Shown: positions 8,273-20,100 of the stretch, one piece after another | Layout of the letters: every line of letters begins with the position of its first letter | How positions within the stretch are numbered: position 1 is the first letter of the stretch | NCBI GenBank assembly: GCA_025059535.1 | Contig: JANXCX010000011.1 | Location: forward strand, 124,001 to 188,000 | From: Bacteroidia bacterium | GTDB taxonomy: Bacteria; Bacteroidota; Bacteroidia; SpSt-205 | Length of the DNA stretch: 64,000 bases | Direction: 5' to 3' | The notes under the pieces: model-generated | Told to the model about the DNA's origin: nothing | Database searches by the model: none | Seen by the model: the letters and a program-made list of their open reading frames with translations, nothing else | Made by a program: the position numbers and the translations under genes

Positions 8273-9324
<1,052 letters not shown>

Positions 9325-9325
<1 letters not shown>

Positions 9326-10512
9326 TGACCCGTCTCCCTTCGCTACGTCAGGCTGCGCTGCAAGGGCGGCGGGTATTTGCCCGCGTGGACTTTAACGTAC
9401 CGACAGAAGGAGAGCTCATTACGGACGATAGACGAATTCGGGCCGCGCTGCCTACGATTGAATACCTTTTGGGTCAGGGAGCTGGGGTTATTCTGTGCTC
9501 GCATTTCGGCCGTCCGAAGGCAGGCAGGCCCGAGTCCCGCTACTCCCTACAAATCGTACGCCGCCATTTAGAAAATCTCCTTCAGCGTCCGGTGGGATGG
9601 ATTGCCGACCCCTTTACCCCCTTCCCCGTAGCCCCCGGCAGCATTTACCTTATGGAAAACATCCGCTTTTTTCCGGGTGAGACGGAAAATGACCCGCATT
9701 TGGCGCAGGCCTTAGCGGCTTGGGCCGATGTGTATGTAAATGATGCTTTTGGAGCCCTTCACCGAGCCCATGCTTCGGTAGAGGCCCTGCCCCGCCTCTT
9801 TAGGGAAAAATACGCCGGCTTTCTCGTAGAAGCCGAATGGCAAAATGCCCAGCGGGTGCTCCAGGTTACCGAGCGGCCGTATCTCATTATTGTAGGAGGG
9901 GCCAAGGTAAGCGATAAGCTTCCTTTGTTAGAAAACCTTCTTCCGCGGGCGGACAGAGTGCTGATTGGAGGCGGTATGAGTTATACCTTTCTCAAGGCGG
10001 CGGGACGGCCGATAGGGCGTTCCCTTGTGGAAGCGGAGCAAGTAGAGGCGGCACGCAACCTTCTCGCTCAAGCGCACCAGCAGGGCAAAACTGTAGGCCT
10101 ACCTGTGGATGCCGTAGCCGCCGAAACCTTCTCCGCCGACGCGGTGCCCCATATCTTCCCGCATGAGCCTGGCGCCTTTCCAGAAACCTACATGGGCCTA
10201 GATATCGGGCCAGCTACGATTGAGCTGGCGCGCCGACTTATCCAGGGCAGCCGCACGATTCTATGGAATGGGCCGATGGGCGTATTTGAGTGGCCGGCCT
10301 TTCGGGCCGGCACCCAGGCTGTCGCCGAGGCCGTGGCGGCGGAGACCACCCAACACGGCGCCTATAGCCTTATCGGGGGCGGCGATACCGCGGCCGCCGT
10401 GGAAATGGCTGGCGTAGCGGACCAAGTAAGCTTCATTTCCACAGGTGGCGGCGCCCTCTTAGAGCTTTTAGCCGGGCAAACGCTTCCTGGCCTAGCTGTC
10501 CTTTTAGCATGA
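9325..10512 (+). CDS. pgk: Phosphoglycerate kinase
   Basis: Converts 1,3-bisphosphoglycerate and ADP to 3-phosphoglycerate and ATP, the step after GAPDH. RVDFNVP at about residues 20-26 is the PGK signature; substrate-binding LCSHFGRP, MENIRFFPGE, NDAFGALHRAHAS, GGAKVSDK and the C-terminal GGGDTAAAVE are all present. 395 aa, full length. Starts on the last base of the gap stop codon and overlaps the next gene by 4 bp (ATGA). Confidence 0.97.
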
Positions 10513-11003
10513 AAATTTGGCACACTAGCCTTCTCCCCTCTGTCCTTCTGGCACAGATCTACTGGCAGGGGCTAGAGGAGGCCTTCCAACGCGCCCGCTA
10601 CCAGGATCGGCTTCTCCTTATTTACCTCTACACGCCCTGGTGCGGCCTCTGCGTCCTTATGGATCAGGTTACATGGGCGCATCCTGTCATCGCCACCTAT
10701 GCGGTCCGCAATTTCCACTGCGTGCGCCTCAACGCCGAAAGCCGCGACTCCATTTTCTTCAATGGAACTTTCTTTCCCTACCTGCCCGAAGTCCATGCGA
10801 ACGAAGTGGCATACCTTTTGCTGGAAGGGAAAATGGAATATCCCGCCCTCGTGCTAATGGACCGCTGGGGTAGCACGCTTCTTACCTTGCGCGGCTATAT
10901 TGAGCCGAAACTCATGGATGAGATTCTGCGCTACTTCGGCGGGGGATACTATCGCACGATGGGTTGGGAAGAATTCCAAAAAACCTATCCCTCCCAACTA
11001 TGA
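10509..11003 (+). CDS. Exported thioredoxin-fold protein (CGLC)
   Basis: 164 aa. A 15-residue signal peptide (MKIWHTSLLPSVLLA, then Gln) is followed by a thioredoxin-like domain with YTPWCGLCVLMDQ, a CxxC of form CGLC near residues 45-48, and a cis-Pro-like MEYPALVLMD near 112. A periplasmic thiol reductase or thioredoxin relative is likely; no partner is evident. It is embedded between pgk and grpE with 4-bp ATGA overlaps on both sides, so it is co-translated with cytosolic glycolytic and chaperone genes. Confidence 0.75.
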   Translation: MKIWHTSLLPSVLLAQIYWQGLEEAFQRARYQDRLLLIYLYTPWCGLCVLMDQVTWAHPVIATYAVRNFHCVRLNAESRDSIFFNGTFFPYLPEVHANEVAYLLLEGKMEYPALVLMDRWGSTLLTLRGYIEPKLMDEILRYFGGGYYRTMGWEEFQKTYPSQL

Positions 11004-11533
11004 GTGAGGCGGAAAAGGTAGAAGCCCTGGAAGCGCAGCCTCAGCCCTCTCCAAGCACCGAGCCAGAGGCTTCGGAGGCCGCTGAAGTCAAGCGTCTGCA
11101 AGAGGAGGTGGCTTTTTGGAAGGATCAAGCGCTGCGCGCCGCCGCTGAGCTAGAAAACTACCGCCGGCGCGTCCAGCGCGACCTTCCCCAGCATATCCTG
11201 CAGGCCCAAGCCGACCTCCTGCGAAGCCTTCTCCCTTTGATAGACAGCCTGAACCGCGGGCTTCAAGCCGCCCAAGAAGCCCCCGACCTGGAAAAAATCA
11301 AGGAAGGCTTAGAAATCACCCACCGCCAGCTCCTCCAAGTTCTCCAGCGCCTTGAGGTAACCCTTATTTATCCCGATATAGGTAGTCTTCCGAACCCTGA
11401 ACTCCACGAGGTTCTTTCTACGGTGCCAGCCCCTGAGGGTGTGCAGCCTCATACCATCTTAGAGGTTGTACAGCCAGGGTACCTCTTTCGCGGGCTTCTG
11501 CTACGCCCCGCCCAGATAATTGTAACTGAATGA
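11000..11533 (+). CDS. grpE: Nucleotide exchange factor GrpE
   Basis: Releases ADP from DnaK in the Hsp70 cycle. The acidic N-terminus (about residues 1-30) leads into a long coiled coil ([20 protein letters not shown]) and the C-terminal beta domain with [13 protein letters not shown] and [18 protein letters not shown]. 177 aa from the ATG at 11000, which overlaps the previous stop as ATGA; a TTG 36 nt upstream is in frame but has no support. Overlaps dnaJ by 4 bp. dnaK is not in the window. Confidence 0.92.
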   Translation: MSEAEKVEALEAQPQPSPSTEPEASEAAEVKRLQEEVAFWKDQALRAAAELENYRRRVQRDLPQHILQAQADLLRSLLPLIDSLNRGLQAAQEAPDLEKIKEGLEITHRQLLQVLQRLEVTLIYPDIGSLPNPELHEVLSTVPAPEGVQPHTILEVVQPGYLFRGLLLRPAQIIVTE

Positions 11534-12645
11534 AAAAAGACTATTACGCTATTTTAGGTGTCCCGCGCAATGCAGATCTAGACACGATTAAGCAGGCCTA
11601 TCGCCGCCTGGCCCTGCAGTACCACCCCGATCGCAATCCAGGCAATCGGGAAGCGGAAGAGCGCTTCAAAGAAATCTCCGAGGCCTACGAAGTGCTTAGC
11701 GATCCGGAGAAGCGCCGCCAGTATGACCTTTTTGGCGTGGTTAGCTCGGCTCCTCCACCCTCAGCCGATCCCTTTACCCAGGTTGTAGAGGAAGTATTTG
11801 AGACCTTTTTTGGCACAGGGCGCCGGCGTACTGCGCGTCCCCAAGCCGTGCGGGGCGAGGACATACGCCTACCTTTAGAATTGACTTTAGAAGAGATTGC
11901 CACAGGCCTTACGAAGGAGGTAGAATATCTGCGGGAGATGCGCTGTGAGGTCTGTGGTGGCACCGGCAGTGCGCAAGGTACCGTACCTTCTACCTGCACC
12001 ACCTGTGGGGGAAGCGGTCAGGTCGCTTACCGTATAGGCGGAGGGTTCTTTGAGCAGGTGATTTACCAGACCTGCCCAGAGTGTAAGGGGCGCGGCTTTC
12101 GCATAATAAGCCCTTGCTCGGCGTGTGAAGGCAAGGGGGTAAGGGCCCGCATGCACCGACAGCTTGTAGAAGTACCACCGGGGGCTACGGGCGGCATGAC
12201 GCTGGCTCTGCGCGGGGCAGGCCATATGGGACCTTGGGGCGGCCCTCCTGGCGACCTCCTTCTAGAGGTGCGGGAAAAACCCCACCCTATCTTCATACGA
12301 GAGGAGTACAATCTGCTCTACGAGGCCTGGGTCAGTTACCCCGACCTCGTGCTGGGCACCACCCTTACAATTCCGCTGCTCAATGACGAAAAGCTAACTC
12401 TTTCTCTCTCGCCAGGCACCCTTTCTGGGGAAGTTTTTCGCTTCACGGGAAAGGGCCTACCCCATTACAATAGCCGAAAGCGCGGCGACCTCCTTGTACA
12501 AGTCCATGTGTGGGTGCCCAAACGGATAAGCAGCGAAGACAAAAAGCTCCTAGAGCTCATGCGCCAATCCAGTGCCTTCCAGCCTACCCCTAAAAAATCT
12601 GAAAAAAGCTTCCTGCGTCGCTTTCGGGAATTTTTTCAAAAATAA
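11530..12645 (+). CDS. dnaJ: Chaperone DnaJ (type I Hsp40)
   Basis: Co-chaperone that delivers clients to DnaK and stimulates its ATPase. J domain at residues 1-70 with the HPD motif (ALQYHPDRN), a short linker that is not the usual Gly/Phe-rich stretch, then four CxxCxGxG zinc motifs ([32 protein letters not shown]) at about 137-205 and the C-terminal substrate domain. 371 aa. Last gene of the gap-pgk-thioredoxin-grpE-dnaJ run. Confidence 0.93.
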   Translation: MKKDYYAILGVPRNADLDTIKQAYRRLALQYHPDRNPGNREAEERFKEISEAYEVLSDPEKRRQYDLFGVVSSAPPPSADPFTQVVEEVFETFFGTGRRRTARPQAVRGEDIRLPLELTLEEIATGLTKEVEYLREMRCEVCGGTGSAQGTVPSTCTTCGGSGQVAYRIGGGFFEQVIYQTCPECKGRGFRIISPCSACEGKGVRARMHRQLVEVPPGATGGMTLALRGAGHMGPWGGPPGDLLLEVREKPHPIFIREEYNLLYEAWVSYPDLVLGTTLTIPLLNDEKLTLSLSPGTLSGEVFRFTGKGLPHYNSRKRGDLLVQVHVWVPKRISSEDKKLLELMRQSSAFQPTPKKSEKSFLRRFREFFQK

Positions 12646-12646
12646 G

Positions 12647-12654
12647 TATTTTTG
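12647..12654 (+). promoter_or_regulatory. -7 element TATTTTTG for the pre-sprA cluster
   Basis: Exact TAnnTTTG match immediately after the dnaJ stop, 5 nt before the GTG at 12660. Could start a transcript running into sprA. Confidence 0.6.
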
Positions 12655-12659
12655 AAGAG

Positions 12660-13319
12660 GTGCGATATGTGGGGCTAATCCTTGCACTGATAGCCTGCCG
12701 GCGCACTCTACCCCTACCCACCTACGAGGATGGGCAGGCACTTTTTCCCTTGAAAACCGGTCTTACATGGATTTACCTGGTGCAGGAAACGACTTATACC
12801 ACTTTAGGGGCGGTGCCGCATAGGTACTTTCTGCGCCTACGCGTGGACACCCTCACGCGCGATGCCTACAACCGACCGAGCTACTATGTGCTTTGGGATA
12901 GTAGCTATTCGGGCACCTCGTGGAGCTTTTGGCAAGCGGGGCTCGCCTATCGCGATACGGCGCAAGCCGAGCTGTGGGAGGATAATCGGCGCTACCTTAT
13001 TTTACGCTTTCCGGTCTCACCTTTCCTGCGGTGGAATCGGCACGCCTATACCAACCTACCTCCCGAATATGCCCGCTACGCTCACTTGGATACCACCTAC
13101 ACTCTCGACCAACGCCATTTCCCCTCCAGCGTAATAGTTCTGCGCCGCGAGGACACCCTTAGCCTGCTGCAAAAAGCCTATTTTTTTGAGGTTTATGCAC
13201 GCGGGAGAGGGCTTATTCACCGATATGAGCGCTTAGACGCCTACGACCTCTCTTCCAATGGCACGCTGGTTCGCCGTACTGACAGCTATTATCGGGAGTG
13301 GCGCTTGGTCGGCCCTTGA
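12660..13319 (+). CDS. Predicted lipoprotein of unknown function upstream of sprA
   Basis: 219 aa from a GTG placed 5 nt after a consensus -7 box. The N-terminus (MRYVGLILALIAC) has a lipobox with Cys13. The rest is rich in Tyr, Arg and Thr and looks like a beta-rich globular periplasmic domain; no catalytic motif is visible and I do not recognise the family. Its 3' end overlaps the next secreted-protein gene by 62 bp. Being first in a run of exported proteins leading to sprA, it may serve the outer membrane or type IX secretion, by position only. Confidence 0.72.
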   Translation: MRYVGLILALIACRRTLPLPTYEDGQALFPLKTGLTWIYLVQETTYTTLGAVPHRYFLRLRVDTLTRDAYNRPSYYVLWDSSYSGTSWSFWQAGLAYRDTAQAELWEDNRRYLILRFPVSPFLRWNRHAYTNLPPEYARYAHLDTTYTLDQRHFPSSVIVLRREDTLSLLQKAYFFEVYARGRGLIHRYERLDAYDLSSNGTLVRRTDSYYREWRLVGP

Positions 13320-13791
13320 AGCGCAGGACACGGTAGGGATATATTTCTCCAGTCGGGGTTTTGCGTTTGACCCCTTTTACCGCAAGGCTATCCTGACGAA
13401 TGATTCGGCCTATCTTGCGGGCAAGGCAGTTTTTCTCCTTCGGCTGGGTGATAGCCTGGCTCACGCCTGGAGGGCAGAAGGGCTGGTGGGCGTAAATCTA
13501 AATCGCCTGCCAGCCGCAGCCGAGTACGTCCGAAGTCCTCATACCCTACCTCCTACCTGGCGGGCTCTGGTACTTGTACAGCGGCTGGAACTCAAGGCCC
13601 AACCGCTCCAGGCTGTGTATGCCCGCAGCAACCGAATCCTCACCGACGCGGCCTACACCCTCCAAGCGCGGATAGAGGGGATTTGCTTTACCCAAGGAAA
13701 CGCCCACCCCTTTCGGCAGGAATATCCTCTGAACAATCCCGGCTGGTTTGCAAGTTTGCGAAACTATCTTCAAAAACTTCTATGCCACTGA
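13258..13791 (+). CDS. Predicted secreted protein, family not recognised
   Basis: 177 aa. Signal peptide MARWFAVLTAIIGSGAWSA to about residue 22, then Gln (cleavage ...LEA|Q). The mature part (about 155 aa) has no recognisable motif. The start overlaps the preceding lipoprotein gene by 62 bp and the stop overlaps the next small lipoprotein by 10 bp. The signal peptide and consistent operon spacing make it a real gene. Confidence 0.65.
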   Translation: MARWFAVLTAIIGSGAWSALEAQDTVGIYFSSRGFAFDPFYRKAILTNDSAYLAGKAVFLLRLGDSLAHAWRAEGLVGVNLNRLPAAAEYVRSPHTLPPTWRALVLVQRLELKAQPLQAVYARSNRILTDAAYTLQARIEGICFTQGNAHPFRQEYPLNNPGWFASLRNYLQKLLCH

Positions 13792-13979
13792 AAGGCCTAC
13801 TGATGTGTGTAAGTTTGCTGGTAGTAAGCTGTAGTGGAGCGCGTCGTGGGCGACGCGTTAGGCGCCCCATAGATATTCCGTGCCCTTGCCATTCCCTCAA
13901 GCCGCAATTCTTGCGGCAGGACCCTCTTGGCGTCGGGAATTGGAATCAGAAGAAAATCGTACTTTTGGACTATGCTTAG
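13782..13979 (+). CDS. Small Cys-containing lipoprotein (65 aa)
   Basis: ATG at 13782 overlaps the previous stop. The N-terminus MPLKGLLMCVSLLVVSC is a clear lipoprotein signal (LVVSC, Cys17). The 48-residue mature part has an Arg-rich start (GARRGRRVRRP), a CPC motif (IPCPCHSLKP) and a short C-terminus. An upstream in-frame start exists but would drop the signal from the N-terminus. Second-to-last gene before sprA; function unknown. Confidence 0.6.
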   Translation: MPLKGLLMCVSLLVVSCSGARRGRRVRRPIDIPCPCHSLKPQFLRQDPLGVGNWNQKKIVLLDYA

Positions 13980-14124
13980 TCGCTGGCGAAAAAGAAGCAT
14001 CTTTGTAGGGCTTTTACTGATTGTAGCGCTTGCAGAAGCCTGCGCCTCAGGACGGACGGGTCGGCTGGTATGGATGCGTTCGGGTAGTTGTCCGGCCACG
14101 CGTGTGGGCAATCACCTGTATTAA
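13972..14124 (+). CDS. Very small lipoprotein (50 aa) immediately upstream of sprA
   Basis: ATG at 13972 overlaps the end of the preceding small lipoprotein by 8 bp. The N-terminus has a basic n-region (MLSRWRKRS), a hydrophobic core and lipobox LAEAC (Cys24); the mature peptide is only about 27 residues and carries RSGSCPATRVGNHLY at its end. It resembles its neighbour in having a basic segment followed by a Cys-Pro, so the two may be distant relatives. Short, so the call rests on the lipobox and operon position. Confidence 0.5.
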   Translation: MLSRWRKRSIFVGLLLIVALAEACASGRTGRLVWMRSGSCPATRVGNHLY

Positions 14125-14138
14125 CAAGGGCTATCGCT

Positions 14139-14146
14139 TAACTTCG
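14139..14146 (+). promoter_or_regulatory. Weak candidate -7 element TAACTTCG before sprA
   Basis: One mismatch to TAnnTTTG, but 20 nt from the GTG. sprA may equally be transcribed from 12647. Confidence 0.25.
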
Positions 14147-14166
14147 CTGCGGGGACTTAGGGCTAA

Positions 14167-17100
14167 GTGGGAGCGCGTGCAGGTGGCTGGCTCTGCGCTG
14201 TAGTATTAGTATTGGAAGGCGGTCGTGTCTGGGCGCAAACGCTGGATACGACACGGCGGCGGTTTCGCGATTCCCCTGCCGATGCGCCCGTTCGCCGTTC
14301 GCCTGCTCCGCCTTGGATGCTTCCCCAACCCAGCACCTATGAGGTAGTATATGAGCTGGCCCCCGATGGACGGGGCTATTGGGTGCGCGAGCAGATAGGC
14401 GGACGGGATATTCGCCCACCCTCCTACATCACGCGCGAGGAATACGAGCGACTGCGTCAGCAACGTTTTATTCATCAGTATTTAGACCGGCGCAGCCGTG
14501 AGGCTCAGCTGGCTCCTGGCCGTACGCCCACTAGCCCCACCGCCCAATCCCTCTCTGGACTCATTCCGCCCATAAATGTAAATAGCGAACTTTTTCGCGA
14601 CATTTTCGGGAGCGGCCGCGTAGATATTCGGCCAAATATCAATGTACTTATAGACCTTTCGCTGCGTACCAACCGCATGCGCAACCCCGCTCTAACAATC
14701 CGCCAGCAGCGCAACACCAACCTAGCCTTCAACCAGCAAATCCAAATGAACGTGCTGGGCAGCATCGGCGAAAAGCTAAAATTGCGGCTTAACTGGGACA
14801 CTCAGACGAGCTTTAGCTTTGAAAATCAATTCAAGATAGAGTATCAGGGGTACGAGGACGATATTATCAAGAGCATAGAAGCGGGGAACGTAGGCCTGCC
14901 TTTAGGGGGTACGCTGATTACGGGGGGACAAAACCTTTGGGGCATCAAGACCCGGCTGCAATTTGGGCCTATTTTCGTTACCGCTATCGCTTCGCAACAG
15001 CGCAGCAAGAGCCAAGAAGTCGTGGTAAAAGCTGGGGGCCAGCGCCAAGAGCGCCTCAAGAAAGCCAGCGAATACGACTTCAATAGGCACTTCTTCCTCA
15101 ATCATTTCTTCCGCTCGCTGTATGAACCCTCGCTTTCTACCCTGCCTGTAGTCTCCTCTCCCATCAATATCACACGCATAGAGGTTTGGGTTACTAACCG
15201 CGCCAATGCTACCACCCAAAACAACCGCAACGCCGTAGGCCTTATAGACCTAGGGGAGAATGTGGCAGCGCGCGGGGGGCGCGTCTTCAATAGAGGGCTA
15301 GTGGTTACAGGAGACTATCCGGATAATTCGGCTAATGACCTCTATGCGCGCGTGACGCGCAATCCAGGGGCTCGCCTACGGGACTCGGTGATCTATTACC
15401 TCACCCAAGAGGGCCTTACCAATGGCCAGGACTTTGAACTGGTAGAAAACATGCGCCGCCTCAATGAGAATGAATTCTTTGTTCATCGTCAGTTGGGCTA
15501 CATCAGCCTCAACATCTCCCTCCAGCCTAATGACGCCGTCTTCGTAGCCTATGAATACACCCTTGCTGGGGATAATCGGGTGTATCGGGTGGGCGAATTT
15601 TCGGTAGACCAGCCCGCCGACCCCCAAAATAGCAACGTGCTCTTTCTTAAAATGCTCAAGCCGCAGGCTATCCGCCCAGTCCTCAATAACCAGCCTTACC
15701 CTACTTGGGACCTCATGATGAAAAATGTATATCGGCTAGATGCTTTCAATATTCGGGCAGAGGGGTTTGACCTACAGGTGCTTTATGAGGCAACGGATGG
15801 CAGCGGCGATGTGGCGTATCTACCTTCGCCTGATACGCGCGAGCGGCCGCTTATCCAAGTTTTGGGCCTAGATCGCCTACGCAATAATATGGAGGCTGGC
15901 CCCGATAATACCTTTGATTTCATTCCTCAAATAACCATCTTTCCCGACCGCGGCCTTATTTTCTTTCCGGTCTTGGAGCCTTTTGGGATGCATTTAGTGC
16001 GACAATTTACCTCAGACCCTGTAAATGACTCTATTCGCTATGCGTACGACCCCCTCTATCGCCTCACGCAGGTGGACGCCATTCAATACTACCCTCAGCT
16101 CAATCGCTTCAAGCTCAAATACAGCTTTTTATCCTCCACTGGGGCAGAAATCAACCTCAACACGCCGCAGATACAGCCTGGCAGCATACAGGTTACGGCA
16201 GGTGGGGCTCCCCTTACCGAAGGCGTGGACTACCAAGTGGACTACACTATTGGCAAAGTTACTATCCTCAATCAGGGCATTCTCCAATCGGGCCAAGAGA
16301 TTCGCGTGCGCTTTGAAACCAATCAGCTTTTTGGCATAGACCAGAAAACCCTTATAGGCAGCCGGATAGAATGGCGCCCTTCGCCGCGCTTTCAACTAGG
16401 CGTTACAGGCCTGAGCTTTTATGAGCGCCCTCTAATCAACAAGGTGATTATCTCCGAAGAGCCGGCAGCTAACCTTATGTGGGGCGCCGATATCCAACTT
16501 CAGGAACGTTCCCGCTTTATAAGCGCGCTGCTCAATAAATTGCCCTTTTACAGCACGAAGGAGGAGAGCGAAATCACCCTCAAGGGAGAATTTGCCCAGC
16601 TTTTGCCGGGCATTCCTCGTCAGGTGGTAGCTGGCGAAGAGAAGGGTATCGCCTATATAGATGACTTTGAGGGGCTTCGGAATACCTTAGACCTCACGCA
16701 ATGGACGCAGTGGCGGTTAGCCTCGGTACCGCCCCCCCTTCTGCCGGCCTCCAACCATCCGCGGGCCGCTAACTTCACCCGCGCCGCTTTGTCCTGGTAT
16801 TTTATTGACCCTGAGTTCTACAATCGGCCCTCCAGCTTCGGTCTAGAGGATCAGAGCCCTACGCTCAATGCCCACTATACGCGGCGCGTGGAGCCCGCAG
16901 AGGTTTTCCCTAACCGTACCATAGCCGCTGGGAGTAATATCCTTACTACATTTGACCTCTACTATAGGCCGCAGCAGCGCGGACCCTACAATTACAATAC
17001 GAACCCAGCAGACCTTCGGCCCGATGGGACCTTCCGCAATCCCGCTCGCAATTGGGCCGGCATTATGCGCCGCATCATCGGGAATACCGACTTTGAGGCG

Positions 17101-20100
17101 GCTAACTACGAGTTTATTGAATTCTGGCTCATGGATCCCTTCTTAGAGGATCCAAATGCCTCGGGGGGGGATTTGTATTTCAATCTTGGTCAGCTAAGTG
17201 AAGATGTGCTACCCGACAGCCGACGGGCCTATGAGCACGGCCTACCCACTAACGCCGAGGATGATGCGGCCAACCGCAACCTCACCCTTACTGCCTGGGG
17301 CCGAGTACCAAATATTCAAATTCCCGTACTGGCTTTTGATAACAATCCTGCCGCCCGCCAGTTCCAAGATGTAGGTTTGGACGGCTTAGGCAATGAAGCT
17401 GAGCGCAGGTTTTTTGCGGATTACCTGCAGGAGCTTCAGGGCATTCTTTCGCCCAGCGCCTACGAGCTGGCCTTCAATGACCCCTCCAGCGACGATTATG
17501 CGCACTTCCGCGATATTTCCAGCCCTAGCATCTTAGAGCGCTATCAGCGATTCAGTGGATTAGAAGGGAATTCGCCTATTCCGCGTGCGGGCGAGCCTTA
17601 TACGCGCCAAGCCAATGCCTTACCCGACGTAGAGGATATCAACCTAGATGGCACGCTAAACACGCAAGAGGCCTATTTTTCCTATCGCGTTTCTTTACGC
17701 CCAGCAGACCTTCAGGTGGGCCGAAACTTTATCGTGGATAAGCGGGAACAGGAGGTAAAGCTGCCTAATGGGCGTACCCTCACTACCCGGTGGTACCTTT
17801 TTCGCATTCCCCTTACCGCCGGCACGCCCGTGGGTGGAATACAGAATTTCAAGGCAATTGACTTTATCCGCCTGTATCTTACAAACTTTGAGAAGGAGGT
17901 CGTCCTACGTTTCGGCAAGCTGGAGCTGGTAGCGCCTACCTGGCGACGCGCTCTTATCAATCTCAATCAGCGCAACGAAAGCCAAACGCCTGAACCTGGC
18001 ACCGACCTTACCACTTTTGAGACGGGTACGGTGAATATTGAGGAGAATGGGTCGCGCCAGCCTTTCCCTTATGTGCTCCCCCCACGTATTCTTCGACAGC
18101 CCGTACCAGGAAGTCCAGTAGCAGGCATTTTGCAGAATGAGCAGAGTCTAGTGCTGCGGGTATGTAATCTAGCTGATGGAGATGCGCGGGGCGTTTTTCG
18201 CACCTTTAGCTATGATCTGCGCTTTTATGAGCGGTTGCGCCTCTGGGCCCATGCTGAGCCGCTCGTTGGAAGCCCTATCCCCCCCAATGTCCATACCCGC
18301 GGCGATGTCACTCTCTTTATTCGCCTAGGTACCGATTACTCAGATAACTACTACGAGTACGAGACTCCCCTCACCCTTTCCGAGCCAGGTAACTTTAGCC
18401 CCGAGAATATCTGGGCCAATAATATAGATATTCGCTTGGAAGACTTAAACTTTGTCAAGGTTCTACGCGACCAGGCTCGCCAATCGCAGAATTTTCCCTT
18501 AACGCAGACATTCTCTTATGTACTACCTAATGGTGACAGAATCTCAGTGCGTGGCACGCCCCAGCTCAATAATGTCAAAGCTATTCTCATAGGGATACGC
18601 AATCCGGACGACGGGCGCGGCCCTATATGCGTAGAAGTATGGGTCAATGAACTGCGCGTAACCAATTACAATACCCAATCCGGCTGGAGCGCTTCAGGCC
18701 TAGTTAATCTGCGCCTGGCCGATTTAGGCAATCTATCGGTTTCTGGCAGCTATGGCACGCCGTGGTTCGGCTCTATAGAACGGAAGGTAAGCCAGCGCAC
18801 TACAGAATGGACGCAGCGCTATACCCTAACGGGCGGCCTTCAGCTCCACAAACTCCTACCCAAAGCCCTAGCCGTGGAAATTCCCGCTTTTTTCACCTAT
18901 AGCGAAAATACCATTCGCCCATTGTATAGCCCATATGACCCCGATGTCCTTACTCGCACGCGCTTAGAGGCCCAATCCACCCCTTCGGCGCGCGATAGCA
19001 TGGAACGGATTCTTACCTCCTACACCCGTACCTATAGCTATACCTTCGCTGGGGTGCGCAAACTCTATCGCAATCCCCGAGCCAAAAAGCGCTTTTGGCA
19101 CATCCAAAACTTCGCCTTCAGCTATGGCTACAATGAAACCTTCTCCCGCACGCCTCAAATTGAATACCTCCTCAACCAGCAATATACAGCCGGCATTACC
19201 TACAATTACAGCTTTCAAACTAAGCCCTTGAGGCCTTTTGGCTGGACTAAGTTTGCCCTTCTGCGCGACTTTAGCCTCACCTACCTGCCCAATCAGATCG
19301 GTTGGAAAGTAGAAGGCAATCGGCAGTATCAGGAGCAGCGGCTCCGAGCAATTGGGGGGAACCATGCGGTCCGCCCTACCTTCTATCAGAACTTCCTCCT
19401 CAATCGCCAATACCTACTGCAGTGGAATCTTACCCCTTCCCTTAGCCTTAACTACAATGCTACCGTACAGGCGCGCGTGGATGAGCCCGAAGGCCCCATC
19501 AATACGCGCGAGAAGCGGGATAGCCTGTGGCGTAACTTTCTAAGCTTTGGAAAAGACCCTGCGCGCGGGCGCTACCAGCGTATCAATTTTGGGCGCACCC
19601 TCTCCTTCCAGCAAAATATTACCGTTACCTACCGGCTTCCTTTCGCTAAAATCAAATGGACCGATTGGATCAACAGCTCTATTACCTATACCGCCGATTA
19701 CCGCTGGATTACAGCGGCTTTAGGTCAAGAGGCTTTCGGTAATACCGTGAGTAATGGCCAAAACATTCAACTAAGCGGCCAATTCCAGCTCAGCAGCCTT
19801 TATAAGAAAATCAAGTTCATAGACCGCCTCCTCGCACCACCGCCTAAGCGGAATATATTTTCTCAGGCGGACAGTTCACGTCGGGCCGGCGATGACCCTT
19901 ACATCGCAATGCGCCATATAGGGCGGGCCATAGGCCGCGCCATTTTCGGCATTCAAAGTGTAGATGTTACTTACAGCCGTCAGCGTACTACCACTCTACC
20001 AGGTTTTCTGCCGCGTCCGGCGAATTTTGGGCTGGATTGGGAGTATACCGATACGCTTACGGGGCGTCGTACGCAGGCGCCGGGCTGGGCTTTCATCTTA

